From Limonium bicolor (taxonomy: Eukaryota; Streptophyta; Magnoliopsida; Caryophyllales; Plumbaginaceae), in assembly GCA_023374045.1 (NCBI GenBank), contig CM041776.1:117447000-117510999 (forward strand): DNA of 64,000 bases, given 5' to 3'. The position numbers and the translations under genes were made by a program. Below, piece by piece: positions 48,401 through 59,263 of this stretch. Position 1 is the stretch's first letter. Each line of letters begins with the position of its first letter. Below the pieces are notes generated by a model. That model was not told where the DNA came from, did no database searches, and was given only the letters and a program-made list of their open reading frames with translations.

Positions 48401-50012
48401 GGACTCCGGTGACAGGTATGGTTTTCTTGCAACCTGTGTCCTACTGGATTACACCGGCTTGTATGCCAATGTGTTTTTCTGTATGTTTGCCACGTTATAA
48501 GATAAATCATGTAACGAGTTTACAGTCGTTATTGTTGTTGTATGTCTACGTGCCGATACCAGTAACCTCGAATGCGCTTGAAGGGCTAGTTAACCACTAT
48601 TAGGTAAACGTAAGAGAACGGTATCCGGTGATAACGTTTCCGACCTAAGGAACGTTCTAACCACGGCTATGCGTGTGTTAGTTAGGTGATGTTTGTGGGT
48701 GATGTTTGCGTGTGAAAGTATGACTCTCCCTTCCCTTGTGTGTGTGTCTAACAAGACTTAACCCAATGTTGTGATTGTTTAACTAAGTTCAATGATGAAC
48801 TTCTGACAAGTGCTAACGGGGGAAGTGAGGAGTCCGGTCTGTTCCGGCCACGCGTGTGAGTATGGGGGTCGTTGTCATAGCAGGTTCGATCCTCTCCGTA
48901 TGTTATGGTTGTTTTCCAATTTGGTTTCCAACCTTCCCTTTAGCTTAACCAAGGCTATTACTGACTCACGTCGGGCCACAGGGGCATACTATGTTATGTT
49001 TGTTCGGTGTGCTTGGATCACTATATCCGAGACACCTTGTGCTAAGTTATCCGTTCATTTAACGAGACGGTAACGAGTTATGTAACAAGCTTATCATGAG
49101 ACTGGCAACATTCTCTAGGCTCACTAGTGTATTAACAATGTTTGGGTCGGTACCTAAGAGAACCGTTCCCGTTATGTTATGTGATGTTGTTGTAATGCAA
49201 TTTCTATTGCGATGTTATTATGTGCACGTTGAAACGTGAAAGTGTTGTTATGTGTTGTTATGTGATGCATGTTATATGTTGTAAAATGTGGAGTATGTGG
49301 ATCATGGATATGAATCCCAGTTTGTGATAAGAGGCGTTTAAGGATAACCCGATTATTGGGTAGTTGTCGTCTATTAAGGAAGTAGCTCCATTAGAGGAGG
49401 AACACTCTAGGGATAATGAATATCGTGAGTGACTTATTAAATAAGGATGTATTATCCGTTTATTGAGCCCATTGAGGCGAAATGTTGTGTGTTGTGTGTT
49501 TACAGTTGCATGCACGATTTAAATATAATCAACCGCATGCTAAGACGACAATTAGTTGTGTGTGGCCCGGATAGCATGCGGGCTGCGGGATTACCATACC
49601 AGCAAAGGTGCTGAGCCCCTTGGGGGCCACCCTTTCTCTTCTTTTCCTATTTCAGGTACAAAGAGTAGGAAGCCGTTCGAGAGTGGGACGGGGTAGTCGT
49701 TGTACATGGGTAATCATTTAAGCGTATATATACAGTAGGTGTAGTAAGACCGAAATTGTTATCGGCATCAGTTTGTGAATACTCGGTACAGTTGAAAGGT
49801 GTATGTTGTTGTTGTTGTTAATGGAAAGGGATAGTAATGTGTAGTCGCTCGGGAATTTAGCCCATCAGACCGGTACAATGTATATGTATTAGCCTTGTTA
49901 GCCACGTGGGTGGTTAACGGCGTGTAACACCAAGAAGTTAAGTAATGTGTTGAAGTTTGTTTTCCGCTGCAGTTTGTTGTTAAATGTGTTTGTTGTTGGA
50001 TGGGGTGTTACA
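45488..50012 (+). repeat. Element C 3' LTR (4525 bp)
   Basis: Near-identical to 36104-40616. The length difference is largely explained by a 13-bp duplication in the hairpin array at 48080-48100. Ends TGTTACA before CCACC, the right target duplication (50013-50017). Confidence 0.94.
47916..48100 (+). repeat. Hairpin array in element C 3' LTR
   Basis: Same three units as 38533-38704, plus a duplicated TAGGGTCGGTCGG at the end, so the array changes by stem-unit duplication. Confidence 0.86.
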
Positions 50013-53000
50013 CCACCATTTCTTCACATGTCCGAAAATTATCACTCATGGGGCTTCATGTTTATGCCTTGTTCTAGCTTGTTTTCAATTCTCCAAGGGC
50101 TAGAGGATGTCCTTCTTGCTTCATATCCAAGCCTATTCTAAGACTCCAAGGTAAAACAATCAATTTAATACCTTAAAGCACATTTTTAACCTAGGGTTTG
50201 TTCCTTAAGGTTAATGTATTATCTAGCACTCATTAGAGTCATTGGATATTGGTTAGAACATTGGCAAGGAGAGTTTAAGTGGTGACCAAGATTGTTCAAG
50301 GAATAAGGCTAAGGAAGAAAGTTTGTGAGCTTGTAAAAGAACAAGGTAAATTACTTACCTTAAGGTGTTTTATTGTTTAAGGGGATGGGATTTAGATATG
50401 TGATGAGTTTAGTGTAGAGTTTACATTGGGAAAGAGTTATAAAAACCTAGGAGAAACAATTATTATACTTGTGAACTTGTGACTAAGGAGCAAATGAGAA
50501 AAGAGATAGTTTAAGAACTACAAGGTGAATTATAAGAGAATTTACATTGCAATGGGAGCCCTATTGTGTGTATTTGCAGGTCAAAGGCTTTATATATTGA
50601 GGAAATTCAGTGTTTAAGATTTATGCATTTAAGGGCCTAAGAGCCAAGTCATTTAAGGGCCTAAGTGCCAAGCAATTTAAGTTTACGCACTATGTCGTGT
50701 TGTAGTGTAGTTTTGGTGTATGATGTGTGTTGAGATGGTGTAATGACAATTTAGGTGTTCATGGTTGTTTGGTGGTGAAAAACTAAATGTTGTGGTGTAA
50801 CAATATACTAGAGAACCCATGTCAAAATTTGGTGAAGAACCTAAGTGTTTAAGATGTGTTAAGGAGATTTTATGACTAAGGAAGCACTAGGAAACTTTAG
50901 GAGTTGTCTTGATGAAAAAGAGTGAGTTTAAGGTGTTGTTGAGAATTATAATGACTTAGGCATCATCATGGAGGATTTAGGAATCAAATGAATGTCTTGG
51001 GATATACTTGTGTATTTAGGAGTTAGGCAAATATTGGTAAACAAGTAGGAAGGAAATAATGTGTTGGAAGAAGGAGGCATAAACTTGTGAAGGAACTTTA
51101 AGTTATTGCATAAAGGAATTTTAGATGGTGAAAGATGCTTGGGAGATGATGTTATAGTGGTGAGGAAACATTTTGGCATAGTGGTTATAATAGGTATGAA
51201 CCACCACTTAGGAGCCTAGTGAAAAACATTACAAGTGTAGACATTATTATAAGGAAAATGCATAATGACTAAGGTGGATATTGGTGAGTGATTTAATGAG
51301 TTTAGTGGAAGTCTTAAGGTGTGTTTGAAGTGCCCAAATGAGGTTAGAACATACTAAGATATATGGGGTGAAGTTTGGAGTCAAATGGGAATTTAGAAAC
51401 AAAGGTCTGGAGCTGGCCGACCTTAGGGACCAGACCTGCAAGGTCGTTCGAGCCTAGTCTACACTACCGGAAAGAGTTTCTGGAATGGACCGACATTGGG
51501 GACCGGACTTGCAAGGTCGGTCGGGCTTGTATTTTGTGTACGATTTGAGTCTCTGGAAAGGACCGACCTTGGGACCGGACTTGCAAGGTCGGTCATGCCT
51601 AAAATTTTGTATGAGAATTAGTCTCTGGAATCGACCGAACTTGGGACCGACCTTGACAAGGTCGGTCGGGCTTAAATTTACAGAGGGGAAAACCCTCGGG
51701 AATGGTCCGACCTTGGGGACCGGACTTGCAAGGTCGGTCGGGGTAAAAACTTTCAACGGTAATAAGTACTGGAATGGACCGACCTTGGATAAGGTCGGTC
51801 GGTAAGGTCGGTCGAGCCAAAAACATAAAAAAAAAAAAGAAGAAACCTTTAAGATCAAAAGATGTTAATTGGTGTTAGGGTACCCCATTAAGAGGGTAAT
51901 GATGATTAGGAACCTAATGACCTAAGGAATTAAATAAAGTTAAGTATAAACTTTAATGTTTAAAATTAAGTTTATAAGGTTAAGTGGTAAGGACATAAGA
52001 GAGTATTGAATGGGAATCTTTAGGGACTAAGTGAGTTAAGTGAGGTGCAAATAACTAATGGCTTAAAAATGAATGAATGTTTTAGGTTTGTGAATTGGGA
52101 CCTGGGAGAAGGTTAAACAAACGACAGTCGACGGTGAACGGTACAGTCTTTCTTGTGACCTGCTTGCTAACGAGGTGTCCCTCGGCTTGTGTGCTATCTG
52201 TTTATTTGCTATGACTAAGACAAGATAAAGCATGCAACCGGTTATACTTGTTCTTGTTGTGAATGTGTTTTCTTTACACTAACCCGCGAGACTTGAGATT
52301 GTTACTAATTAAGTTTAGTACTTGTTGAGTTAAGAAGAGGAGTTAAGTATTGGTATCTGTTGGTTAATACCCGTTAAGGTTTAACTAACACATGGTTTGT
52401 AAGATTTTCACTAACTGGAACTTAAGGGGGGAGTGAGGAACCCGGGACTGACTCCGGTCATGCATGCTAAGGAAAGGGGGTCGGTATCTGAATCAGATCC
52501 GTCCTCCGCTTAAGGAATTGTCTTCGGACTTGTTGCCTAGGGTCGGTTGCGGGCTCAGCTACACTGGACTCCCGTCCAAGGTAGGTGGCATTAAGATGGT
52601 GCAGTAGGATCACATAAATCCTAAGTTTAAGATAAGATACAACTGTTTCCATTCTAGAAACGGTTTGTATAATGAGATTAAGATAAGTATAAGACTGAGG
52701 TAAGTTAAGGAGAACTGAGGATTAGTGGAATCAGATCTGGAGGAGGTTATTACTAACCCACTCGTTTAGGGAACGCTTGAGTCGTTCATTTGTGTGTGAA
52801 CTATGTATGTTCCTTTGTGGTATGTTGATTTATTGCACTTCATATTATGATTGTGATTCTAATCAACTTCCATGCTATCGACAATTAGTCGTCGTAGCCC
52901 CGTTAGCTTGGGGGCCACGAGAGGGTCGTACCAGCATTCGTGCTGACCCCCTTTGGGGGTTGTTTTTACACTTGCAGGTAAGCGGCCCATGAAGTCACAC

Positions 53001-53308
53001 CATGAGAGTAGGACCGGTTAGACTTAGGATGGGTTTTATTTTTGAGCACGGGTTGCGCATGTGCGCCCGTTTGTTTATATTTAAATTGATGGAAGTTTAT
53101 GTTGTCACTTGAGATACTCGAAACTCGGTTGGTGGGAATTTTGGACGGTATGTATATTTTGGATAAGTGTTGTAAATTATTAAAGTTCGGTATGTTCTTT
53201 TGATCAGACCGTGGCAAGGTCCTGGTGCCAGTTTATTCCGTTGTGATCATTGTGATTAAGTTGTTAAGTTCTGCGATAACCACGATTGGCTTTGGACGGG
53301 GTGTTACA
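50013..53308 (+). repeat. Element D 5' LTR, second piece
   Basis: Resumes with CCACCATTTC after LARD C and ends GGGGTGTTACA. Matches 60551-62955. Contains a conserved TATTTGCAGGTCAAAGG acceptor-like site (about 50573-50589), the hairpin array (about 51416-51816), an ACCCCC-TTT-GGGGGT hairpin and acceptor CTTGCAG (52971-52977), and an inverted repeat around GCGCATGTGCGC (53054-53066). Confidence 0.93.
51416..51816 (+). repeat. Hairpin array CCGACCTT/AAGGTCGG in element D 5' LTR
   Basis: Six units at about 60-65 bp spacing, most reading GACCGACCTTGG...AAGGTCGGTC. The frames rich in Gly/Pro/Arg that cover it on both strands are by-products. The matching array in the 3' LTR is at 61949-62350. 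Confidence 0.86.
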
Positions 53309-53313
53309 AAAAG

Positions 53314-53325
53314 TGGTATCAGAGC
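53314..53325 (+). other. Element D primer-binding site (initiator tRNA-Met)
   Basis: TGGTATCAGAGC, five bases after the 5' LTR. The next 220 bases form the leader to gag. Confidence 0.93.
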
Positions 53326-53546
53326 GTAGTTACGCACTGATCAAGAAACACCGGACATAAGTGACCACCGATTAGGATATAAGTTAAGATATAAGTATTG
53401 GGTTAAGGGTGTGAGAAATTAGAGTGAGTAGAGTCAGATGACCACTGTTAAGTGTGGATCGTCTTTACCGTCTACGGACGACACAAATTCTTGAACCGAA
53501 CCGTTATGGATACAAATCTAATGTGAGTTGTACTTATTCAGATGTC

Positions 53547-54177
53547 ATGAAGGAGACAAGGCCGAGGCCGTGGTCGGGGCGACGAGACTGAGATACCGGG
53601 AGGGTAGACGATTGCAGAGATCGTAGCTGCCGCTTTAGGGCACATGGGCTATCAGCCAGGAGTGGGAGCACCACCTCCACCGCCATAGCCCCGGGAACCA
53701 AACTGGGTGAAGAGTCTAGCTGAGCTTCGACCCGCACACTTCAAGGGGGAGACTGATCCCGTCAAGCTTGAGGCGTACATCTCCGAGCTGGAGACCGCCT
53801 TCGAGACCCTTGATGTCCCTGCTGGGATCAAGGTACGTCTGGCTGCGTTCTACCTGAAAGGGGCAGCAGGCGATTTGTGGAACCTGGTGAGGGCCGAGCA
53901 TGTGGCCAATCCAGAGTTCGGCTGGGAGCAGTACACCGCATTGATACGAGCTAAGTACTATCCCGCCCATGTCCAGACAAAGAAGCGCCTACAGTTGGAT
54001 ACGCTTAAGCAGACCGACAAGATGACGGTGGACGAGTATTACTCAGAGTTCACCGCCTTGCTCCGTCTTCTGCCAGGTCTTGGATATTCAGACCCGATAC
54101 TGGTGGACCGCTTCTATGGCGGGCTTAGCCATCGACTCCGCTACGGCATGGGGCCGACGAGCTATACTACCTTGCAA
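53547..54177 (+). pseudogene. Element D gag exon 1 (capsid part)
   Basis: The likely ATG at 53547 begins an Arg-rich N-terminus that is out of frame with the rest. From 53707 the frame is open: LAELRPAHFKGE, VRLAAFYLKGAAGDLWNLV, FGWEQYTALIRAKYYPAHV, ALLRLLPGLGYSDPILVDRF, the retrotransposon Gag capsid core. The exon ends TACCTTGCAA before a GT donor; read on without splicing it stops 8 codons later. It forms the particle shell. The N-terminus is frameshifted, so this copy would not make the full Gag from its ATG. Confidence 0.88.
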
Positions 54178-54263
54178 GTAATAAGAATGGTTGAGATATG
54201 AGTAAGTAAATGAGTAAGATTTAGGTTGTGAGAAATAAGAGAAACTAATACTTTGGAAAGCAG
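54178..54263 (+). other. Element D predicted intron 1 in gag (86 bp)
   Basis: GTAATAAG...GAAAGCAG between LQ and ECYHAAAKVE. Removal gives one Gag frame (phase 0) where the unspliced frame stops at 54201. B has an intron at exactly the same codon with a different interior. Confidence 0.68.
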
Positions 54264-54856
54264 GAGTGCTATCATGCCGCTGCTAAGGTTGAGATAACCG
54301 TCCAGCTGAGGGACGAGGACAATGCTAAGAGAAAGAATGCCGGGAAGAGCATCGAGCATCAAGGGCAAGGAGGGTACAAGAAACAGAAGTATCAGCCTCA
54401 AGCCCAGAAGAGTCAGAACCAAAAAGGGAAGGAGGAAAAGGAGAAGGCTCCAGTAGAGCCACTGAAGTTGACATATGCATATGCAGCTAAGCCCCTGCGC
54501 TCAAGGGCACCAAAGGGATCTGAGATTGATAAGGGAGCCGGTGATGGCTACCAGCGACGCTACATCTGTCAGTGGTGTCACAAGGACCACCCTGGGCTCG
54601 ATTGTAAGGGGAACAAGGTTGAGTGCAACTATTGTGGGGTGTATGGGCACCAAGCATACGAGTGTTTCCAGAACCCCGCTAGTAGAGCCTTTAGGCCCGA
54701 GATGAAGGGCAAGGGCAAGACCGATCATGGAGCTGGATCAGACAGTCAGAGAAGGTGCAGCAAGCTGCAAAAAGAACCCACAGGTAGCCCAGAAGTCGGG
54801 ACCCACACTACACATGGTGGACTGGGACGATGAGCCTGAACCCACATCGAGACCAG
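54264..54856 (+). pseudogene. Element D gag exon 2 (linker and two zinc knuckles)
   Basis: Frame ECYHAAAKVEITVQLRDED..., a Lys/Gln-rich linker, then CQWCHKDHPGLDC and CNYCGVYGHQAYEC (54624-54665), which bind nucleic acid. A one-base shift near 54745 moves the rest (ending SRP, then a phase-1 donor) to another frame. Compared with B, no intron splits the linker from the knuckles. Exon end CGAGACCAG|GT is identical to that of B. Confidence 0.87.
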
Positions 54857-54988
54857 GTACTGCTAAAACCGTTAAGTGATATAATTACCTGCTTACCGCA
54901 TTATCATGCATGTTTGGTGAATAATTGAGTTAAGTAAGAATAAGATAAGATTAGAACTTAAGTGAGATATGACCTATTACCACCTTAG
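54857..54988 (+). other. Element D predicted intron 2 (gag to AlkB), 132 bp
   Basis: Donor CCAG|GTACTG, acceptor CACCTTAG|GAAAC. Joining is in frame in phase 1 and leads into the AlkB exon; unspliced, a stop follows after eight codons. The donor can alternatively pair with the acceptor at 55884 (see findings). Confidence 0.68.
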
Positions 54989-55728
54989 GAAACTTCAACA
55001 TTTGTTATCCAATACCTTCGACACCTAACCTGGAGGACACCGACATCGAAACCCGAGACTTTTCAACCGAACAATGTCAGGTTATCCGCCCAGGTATGAT
55101 TTTATTAAGGGGATACCTGACACCGGAAGCACAAATAGCCATCATCAGGAGATGCAGTCAACTAGGAGTGGGACCGGGAGGTTTTTATACACCGGAGTAC
55201 CCAGGAGGAGCAAGAATGAAGTTAAAGATGATGAGCTTAGGCAAGGATTGGAATCCTTATGCCAAGATGTACCAAACCACGAGGATACAAGATGGAGTCT
55301 CACCACCGGGAATACCAGAAGAGTTCCTTCCGGTTATTACACAAGTCGTGGAGATCGCTCAGCAGTTGGAAGCTGACCCGATTCCAGACATACAAGCGGA
55401 CATCTGCATTGTAAACTTCTATGAGAAAGATGGGCGACTTGGACTACATCAGGACAAGGACGTGACAACGGAGTCTCTCGAACGAGGGATACCTGTAGTG
55501 TCTTGGTCCATTGGAGATGACGCTGAATTTTTGTACGGCGAGCAGAAGCGTGCGGACTGTGCTAAAATGTTAATACTTAAGTCAGGGGATGTATTAGTTA
55601 TGGGAGGAGAATCAAGGATGTTGTACCATGGGATTAAGAGAATCAAGCCGAATACAGCACCGTCAGCAGTAATCAATTCGACGCATATGAGACTAGGACG
55701 GTTAAACCTAACCTTTAGACAATATTAG
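54989..55728 (+). CDS. AlkB-family 2-oxoglutarate/Fe(II) dioxygenase carried by element D
   Basis: An open frame of 246 codons from the splice acceptor to TAG; an internal Met at 55096 gives 210 residues. Counted from that Met: iron ligands His118 and Asp120 in GLHQDKD, His178 in YHGI, and 2-oxoglutarate-binding Arg202 and Arg208 in GRLNLTFRQY. GDVLVMGGESRM matches the AlkB family core. Known: AlkB enzymes remove methyl groups from RNA or DNA bases, using 2-oxoglutarate and O2. The central region (GPGGFYTPEY, LGKDWNPY, GIPEEFL, ADICIVNFYEKDGRLGL) most resembles plant ALKBH1-like proteins, so it was probably captured from a host gene. Inferred role: demethylation of element RNA or cDNA. It would be made as a Gag fusion if intron 2 is spliced; independent translation is less likely. 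No frame breaks in contrast to neighbouring pol. Confidence 0.93.
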
Positions 55729-55884
55729 TTATGTAACGTATTAAGTAAGAAGTAAAGATTGAGATGTAAGAAAAACACATGATGTAAACAAGATGGTTAT
55801 GAATAAAATAACAGTGTTGTTCATATAACTTGTTACGACTCTTGTTATACCATCATACTCATGAAAGCTTGTGAATACAATTAG
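55729..55884 (+). other. Element D spacer after AlkB stop, ending in acceptor AATTAG
   Basis: 156 bases without coding, mixing A-rich sequence with a pyrimidine-containing stretch (55826-55860), then ACAATTAG|G. Position and end match 14704-14875 of B. Predicted to be the downstream part of a 1.03 kb intron (54857-55884) that contains the whole AlkB exon. Confidence 0.58.
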
Positions 55885-56290
55885 GTTATGGACTCGGTAT
55901 GGAAGGTGCACTAAGCATACTTACAGAGGCACAGGCCGACGCCAGCGGCACTATCCTCACCGGCACCTTTCTGATTAATGGAATTGAGGCATCAGTTCTC
56001 TTCGACTCAGGGGCCTCGCATACCTTTATCTCGACATCGTTTGTGAAAAGGTTAGGGCTAGACGCCGATGAGCTACCCGACTTCACGGTTACGCTCCCGT
56101 CTAAAGAGAAGGTTCGTTGCACTCGCTACTACCGAGGAGCCATTGTCAGAATTAAGGGGGAGATTTTCCAGTCAGTTGTATTGAGTTTAAGGAGTTGGGA
56201 TTTGATGTTATTTTTGGGAAGAATTGGTTGGAGCGGCACAAGGGTCGTATCCTCTGCGCCGAGCATAGACTGCTACTCAGGAGTCCATCT
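55885..56290 (+). pseudogene. Element D aspartic protease (frameshifted at end)
   Basis: Frame from the acceptor gives LFDSGASHTFIS (FDSGAS at 56001-56018), the protease active site, and LPDFTVTLPSKEKVRCTRYYRG. A frameshift near 56165 moves the C-terminal part ([14 protein letters not shown]) into the RT frame starting at 56195. Cuts Gag and Pol polyproteins. Joined to the gag donor it would be in frame. Confidence 0.88.
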
Positions 56291-57109
56291 AGGGTAACAA
56301 TATCATACCACCAGAGGCCTAGAGAGCCTTCGACTAAGATCGTCACCACTATGGCAATGTATAAGGAGTTGAGGAGGAAGGAAGAAGTATATCTCTACTA
56401 TGTCCAGGACATAGAGAGGGACCCCGAGTTCGACCCCGACTTACCAGTAGTGTCGGAGTTCCTCGATCTGTTTCCACGGGAACTACCCGGCATGCCACCC
56501 ACTCGGGAGGTAGAATTCACCATCGAGCTGCTACCTGGTACCGGACCGATAGCCAAGGCACCATACCGCATGGCTCCGACAGAAATGAATGAGCTGAAAG
56601 AACAGTTAAAAGATTTATTGAATAAGGGATTTATCACACCGAGTGTATCACCTTGGGGAGCGCCAGTTCTCTTCGTGAAAAAGAAGGATGGTAGTCTCCG
56701 CCTCTGCATCGACTACAGAGAGTTGAATGCAGTGACTGTGAAGAACAAGTACCCACTACCCTGCATTGACGATCTGTTTGATCAGTTGAAGGGGGCATCT
56801 GTGTTTTCCAAGATTGATCTCAGATCGGGGTATCATCAAATAGCCATTAGGGAGGGGGATATTGAGAAGACGACATTCCGAACACAATACGGCCACTATG
56901 AGTTCACAGTGATGCCGTTCGGTTTGTCGAACGCACCGGCGAAATTTATGGATCTGATGAACCGCTTGTTCTGGGAACAGCTGGACAAGTCGGTTGTGGT
57001 ATTCATCGACGACATATTAATATATTTAGAGTCAAGGGCTGAACATGAGGAACATTTGAGGAGGGTGTTAGAGATATTAAGGGAGAACCAGTTATATGCT
57101 AAATTCTGA
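56291..57109 (+). pseudogene. Element D reverse transcriptase
   Basis: Open frame to 57109 with [48 protein letters not shown] and FIDDILIY (57003-57026), all core Ty3/gypsy RT motifs. A stop (TGA) interrupts AKF*KCEFW just after the palm, and a TAA follows in the WLD*VSFLG segment, so the enzyme is truncated before the thumb/connection region. Confidence 0.93.
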
Positions 57110-57790
57110 AAATGCGAGTTTTGGCTTGACTAAGTCTCATTCTTGGGTCATATTATCTCAGATGCTGGGATCTCAGTGGATCCAGCAAAGATTGATGTCG
57201 TACGTACTTGGCCAAGACCGAAGACTGTTACCGACATCCGGAGCTTTCTCGGTCTGGCAGGTTACTACCGGAGGTTTGTTAAGGATTTCAGCAAGGTCGC
57301 GAAGCCGATGACCAGTCTGATGAAGAAAGATGCACCGTTCGTGTGGACGGCTGATTGTGAGAGTTCGTTTTAGAGTTTGAAGGACTCATTGACCACTACA
57401 CCGGTTCTGACTATTCCAGACGGTATGGAGGGCTTTGAGGTTTACTGTGATGCATCCGGCAGAGGGTTGGGTTGCGTGCTCATGCAACATGGCAAGGTGG
57501 TGGCATATGCCTCACGCCAGTTGAAGAAACATGAGGAGAACTACCCCACACATGATTTAGAGCTGGGAGCTGTAGTCTTCGCTTTGAAGATATGGCGCCA
57601 CTACTTATACGGGGTTAGTGTGACGATCTACACCGATCACAAGAGCTTGAAATATATATTTACTCAGAAGAAGTTGAATCTCAGACAGAGGAGATGGTTA
57701 GAATTTCTGAAGGACTATGATATTGACCTCCAATACAAAGAGGGAAAGGCCAATGTTGTAGCGGATGCCCGGAGTCGTCGAGCACACTCA
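57110..57790 (+). pseudogene. Element D RT connection and RNase H
   Basis: Frame 57143-57373 holds [20 protein letters not shown], and frame 57377-58138 holds [35 protein letters not shown] and [12 protein letters not shown], the RNase H catalytic Asp and Glu positions. A TAG at 57371-57373 separates the two parts. Degrades RNA during cDNA synthesis. Confidence 0.92.
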
Positions 57791-58585
57791 CTCCATTCGC
57801 TAGTTTCTTTCTCCAGCTTGGTTGATAAGGTGCGAGAGGCTCAGAGGACAGATGAGTACATGAGGGAGGTCAGACAGAAGCTGACAGATGGTACCTTTGA
57901 GAGTCAGAAATATGACTTCAGACTTCACGACGATGATCAGATCAGACTTAAGGGCCGGTTATGCATACCACGGGGCAACACGGATCTGAAAGACCGTATA
58001 CTTAGAGAATCGCACTGTTCTTCAATTTCCATCCATCTGGGAGCCTCTAAGATGTATAAAGACATGAAGAGGTACTTCTGGTGGTCGGGGATGAAGACAG
58101 ATGTTACCGAGTTCGTCTTGAGGTGTCTCACATGTTAGAAGGTGAAATTCGAGCAGCGACGACCAGGCGGAAGGGTACAGTCGATGCCAGTTCCGGAGTG
58201 GAAGTTTCATGATATCTCCATGGACTTCGTAGTTGGACTCCCACCTGCTAGGGGAGGTCTCAACATGATATGGGTGGTGGTGGATCGCCTTACCAAAGTA
58301 GCCCAATTCATACCGATGAAGGATACTTGGAAGGTAACAAAATTAGCTGAGTTATTTGAGAAGGAAATTATGAGGCATCACGGGATACCTAAGACCATAG
58401 TATCAGATAAAGATACTAGATTCCTTTCGAGGTACTGGAGAGCTACTAAAGAAACGTTGGGTACGGAACTGAAGTTGAGTACCGCATTCCATCCTCAGAC
58501 AGATGGTCAGACTGAGCACACAATTCAGACACTCGAGGACATGATGAGGGCATGTGCCTTAGACTTCTAGGGCAGTTGGATTGAC
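57791..58585 (+). pseudogene. Element D integrase: zinc-binding domain and catalytic core
   Basis: HHCC region ([25 protein letters not shown]) is followed by TAG at 58136, where B has CAG. The core has MDFVVGLPP with the first Asp, VSDKDTRF with the second Asp, and HPQTDGQTEHTIQTLEDM with the Glu (the usual Arg is His). A second TAG, at 58568, again replaces CAG of B. The catalytic triad is present but the protein is broken. Confidence 0.92.
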
Positions 58586-59263
58586 AAATTGCATCTGATC
58601 GAGTTTTCATACAACAACAGCTATCACGCTTCGATCAAGATGGCACCTTTTCAAGTGTTGTACGGTAGACCATGTCGTACATCGCTCTGCTGGGATGAGT
58701 CGAGTAAGACGGTCATTATAGGACAAGAATACTTAGAACAGGTTAAGGCTGAAGTTCAGCAAATCAGGGAGAACATGAAAGCTGCTCCAGATAGGCAGAA
58801 GTCGTATGCTGATGTTCGACGACGAGACTTGGAGTTCGCAGTGGGCGACCGGGTATTTCTGCGAGTTTCACCGATGAAGGGTGTATTCAGATTTGGGCAG
58901 AAGGGCAAATTGAGCCCGAAGTTTGTTGGTCCTTATGAGATTACGGAGCGGGTGGGCCTAGTTGCTTACAGGTTGAATTTACCTGCTGAGCTGGGTAAAG
59001 TGCATGATGTTTTTCATGTTTCACAGCTAAAGAAATACATGCACCACCCCTCCCATGTGTTAGAACCTGAGAGGTTGACATTAGAACCAAATATGAGATT
59101 AGTGGAGGTTCCTCAGAGAATCCTGGATAGTAAGACTAGGGACACTCGCCATAAGTCAGTGCGACTGGTGAAGGTTCTCTGGCCTAACCAAGATGTCGAA
59201 GAGGCCACGTGGGAATTAGAGGATAAGATGAGGTCGAAGTACCCTTCTTTGTTTACCGACTAG
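58586..59263 (+). pseudogene. Element D integrase C-terminal region and chromodomain-like tail
   Basis: Open 224-codon frame: LIEFSYNNSYHASIKMAPFQ, a GKLSPKFVGPYEITERVG segment (GPY/F-type), VHDVFHVSQLKKY, and the tail VEEATWELEDKMRSKYPSLF typical of chromovirus chromodomains, which bind histone marks and steer integration. It ends at 59263; the internal polypurine tract follows 35 bases later. Confidence 0.93.

Larger units (their letters stand above)
36104..50012 (+). mobile_element. Element C: complete LARD-like retrotransposon, 13.9 kb, non-coding
   Basis: Complete element: LTRs 36104-40616 and 45488-50012, primer-binding site 40622-40633, non-coding interior, polypurine tract 45476-45482, 5-bp target duplication. 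Removing it restores the LTR of D. LTR pairs are very alike, pointing to recent insertion. No gag or pol is seen. LTR homology to B runs from end to end, so B-like elements are the likely source of its proteins. Confidence 0.93.

Noticed and set aside
54989..55728. AlkB region as an independent host gene interrupted by a transposon
   Set aside because: It sits in the same order, between Gag zinc knuckles and protease, in two elements on opposite strands with matching splice-like borders.
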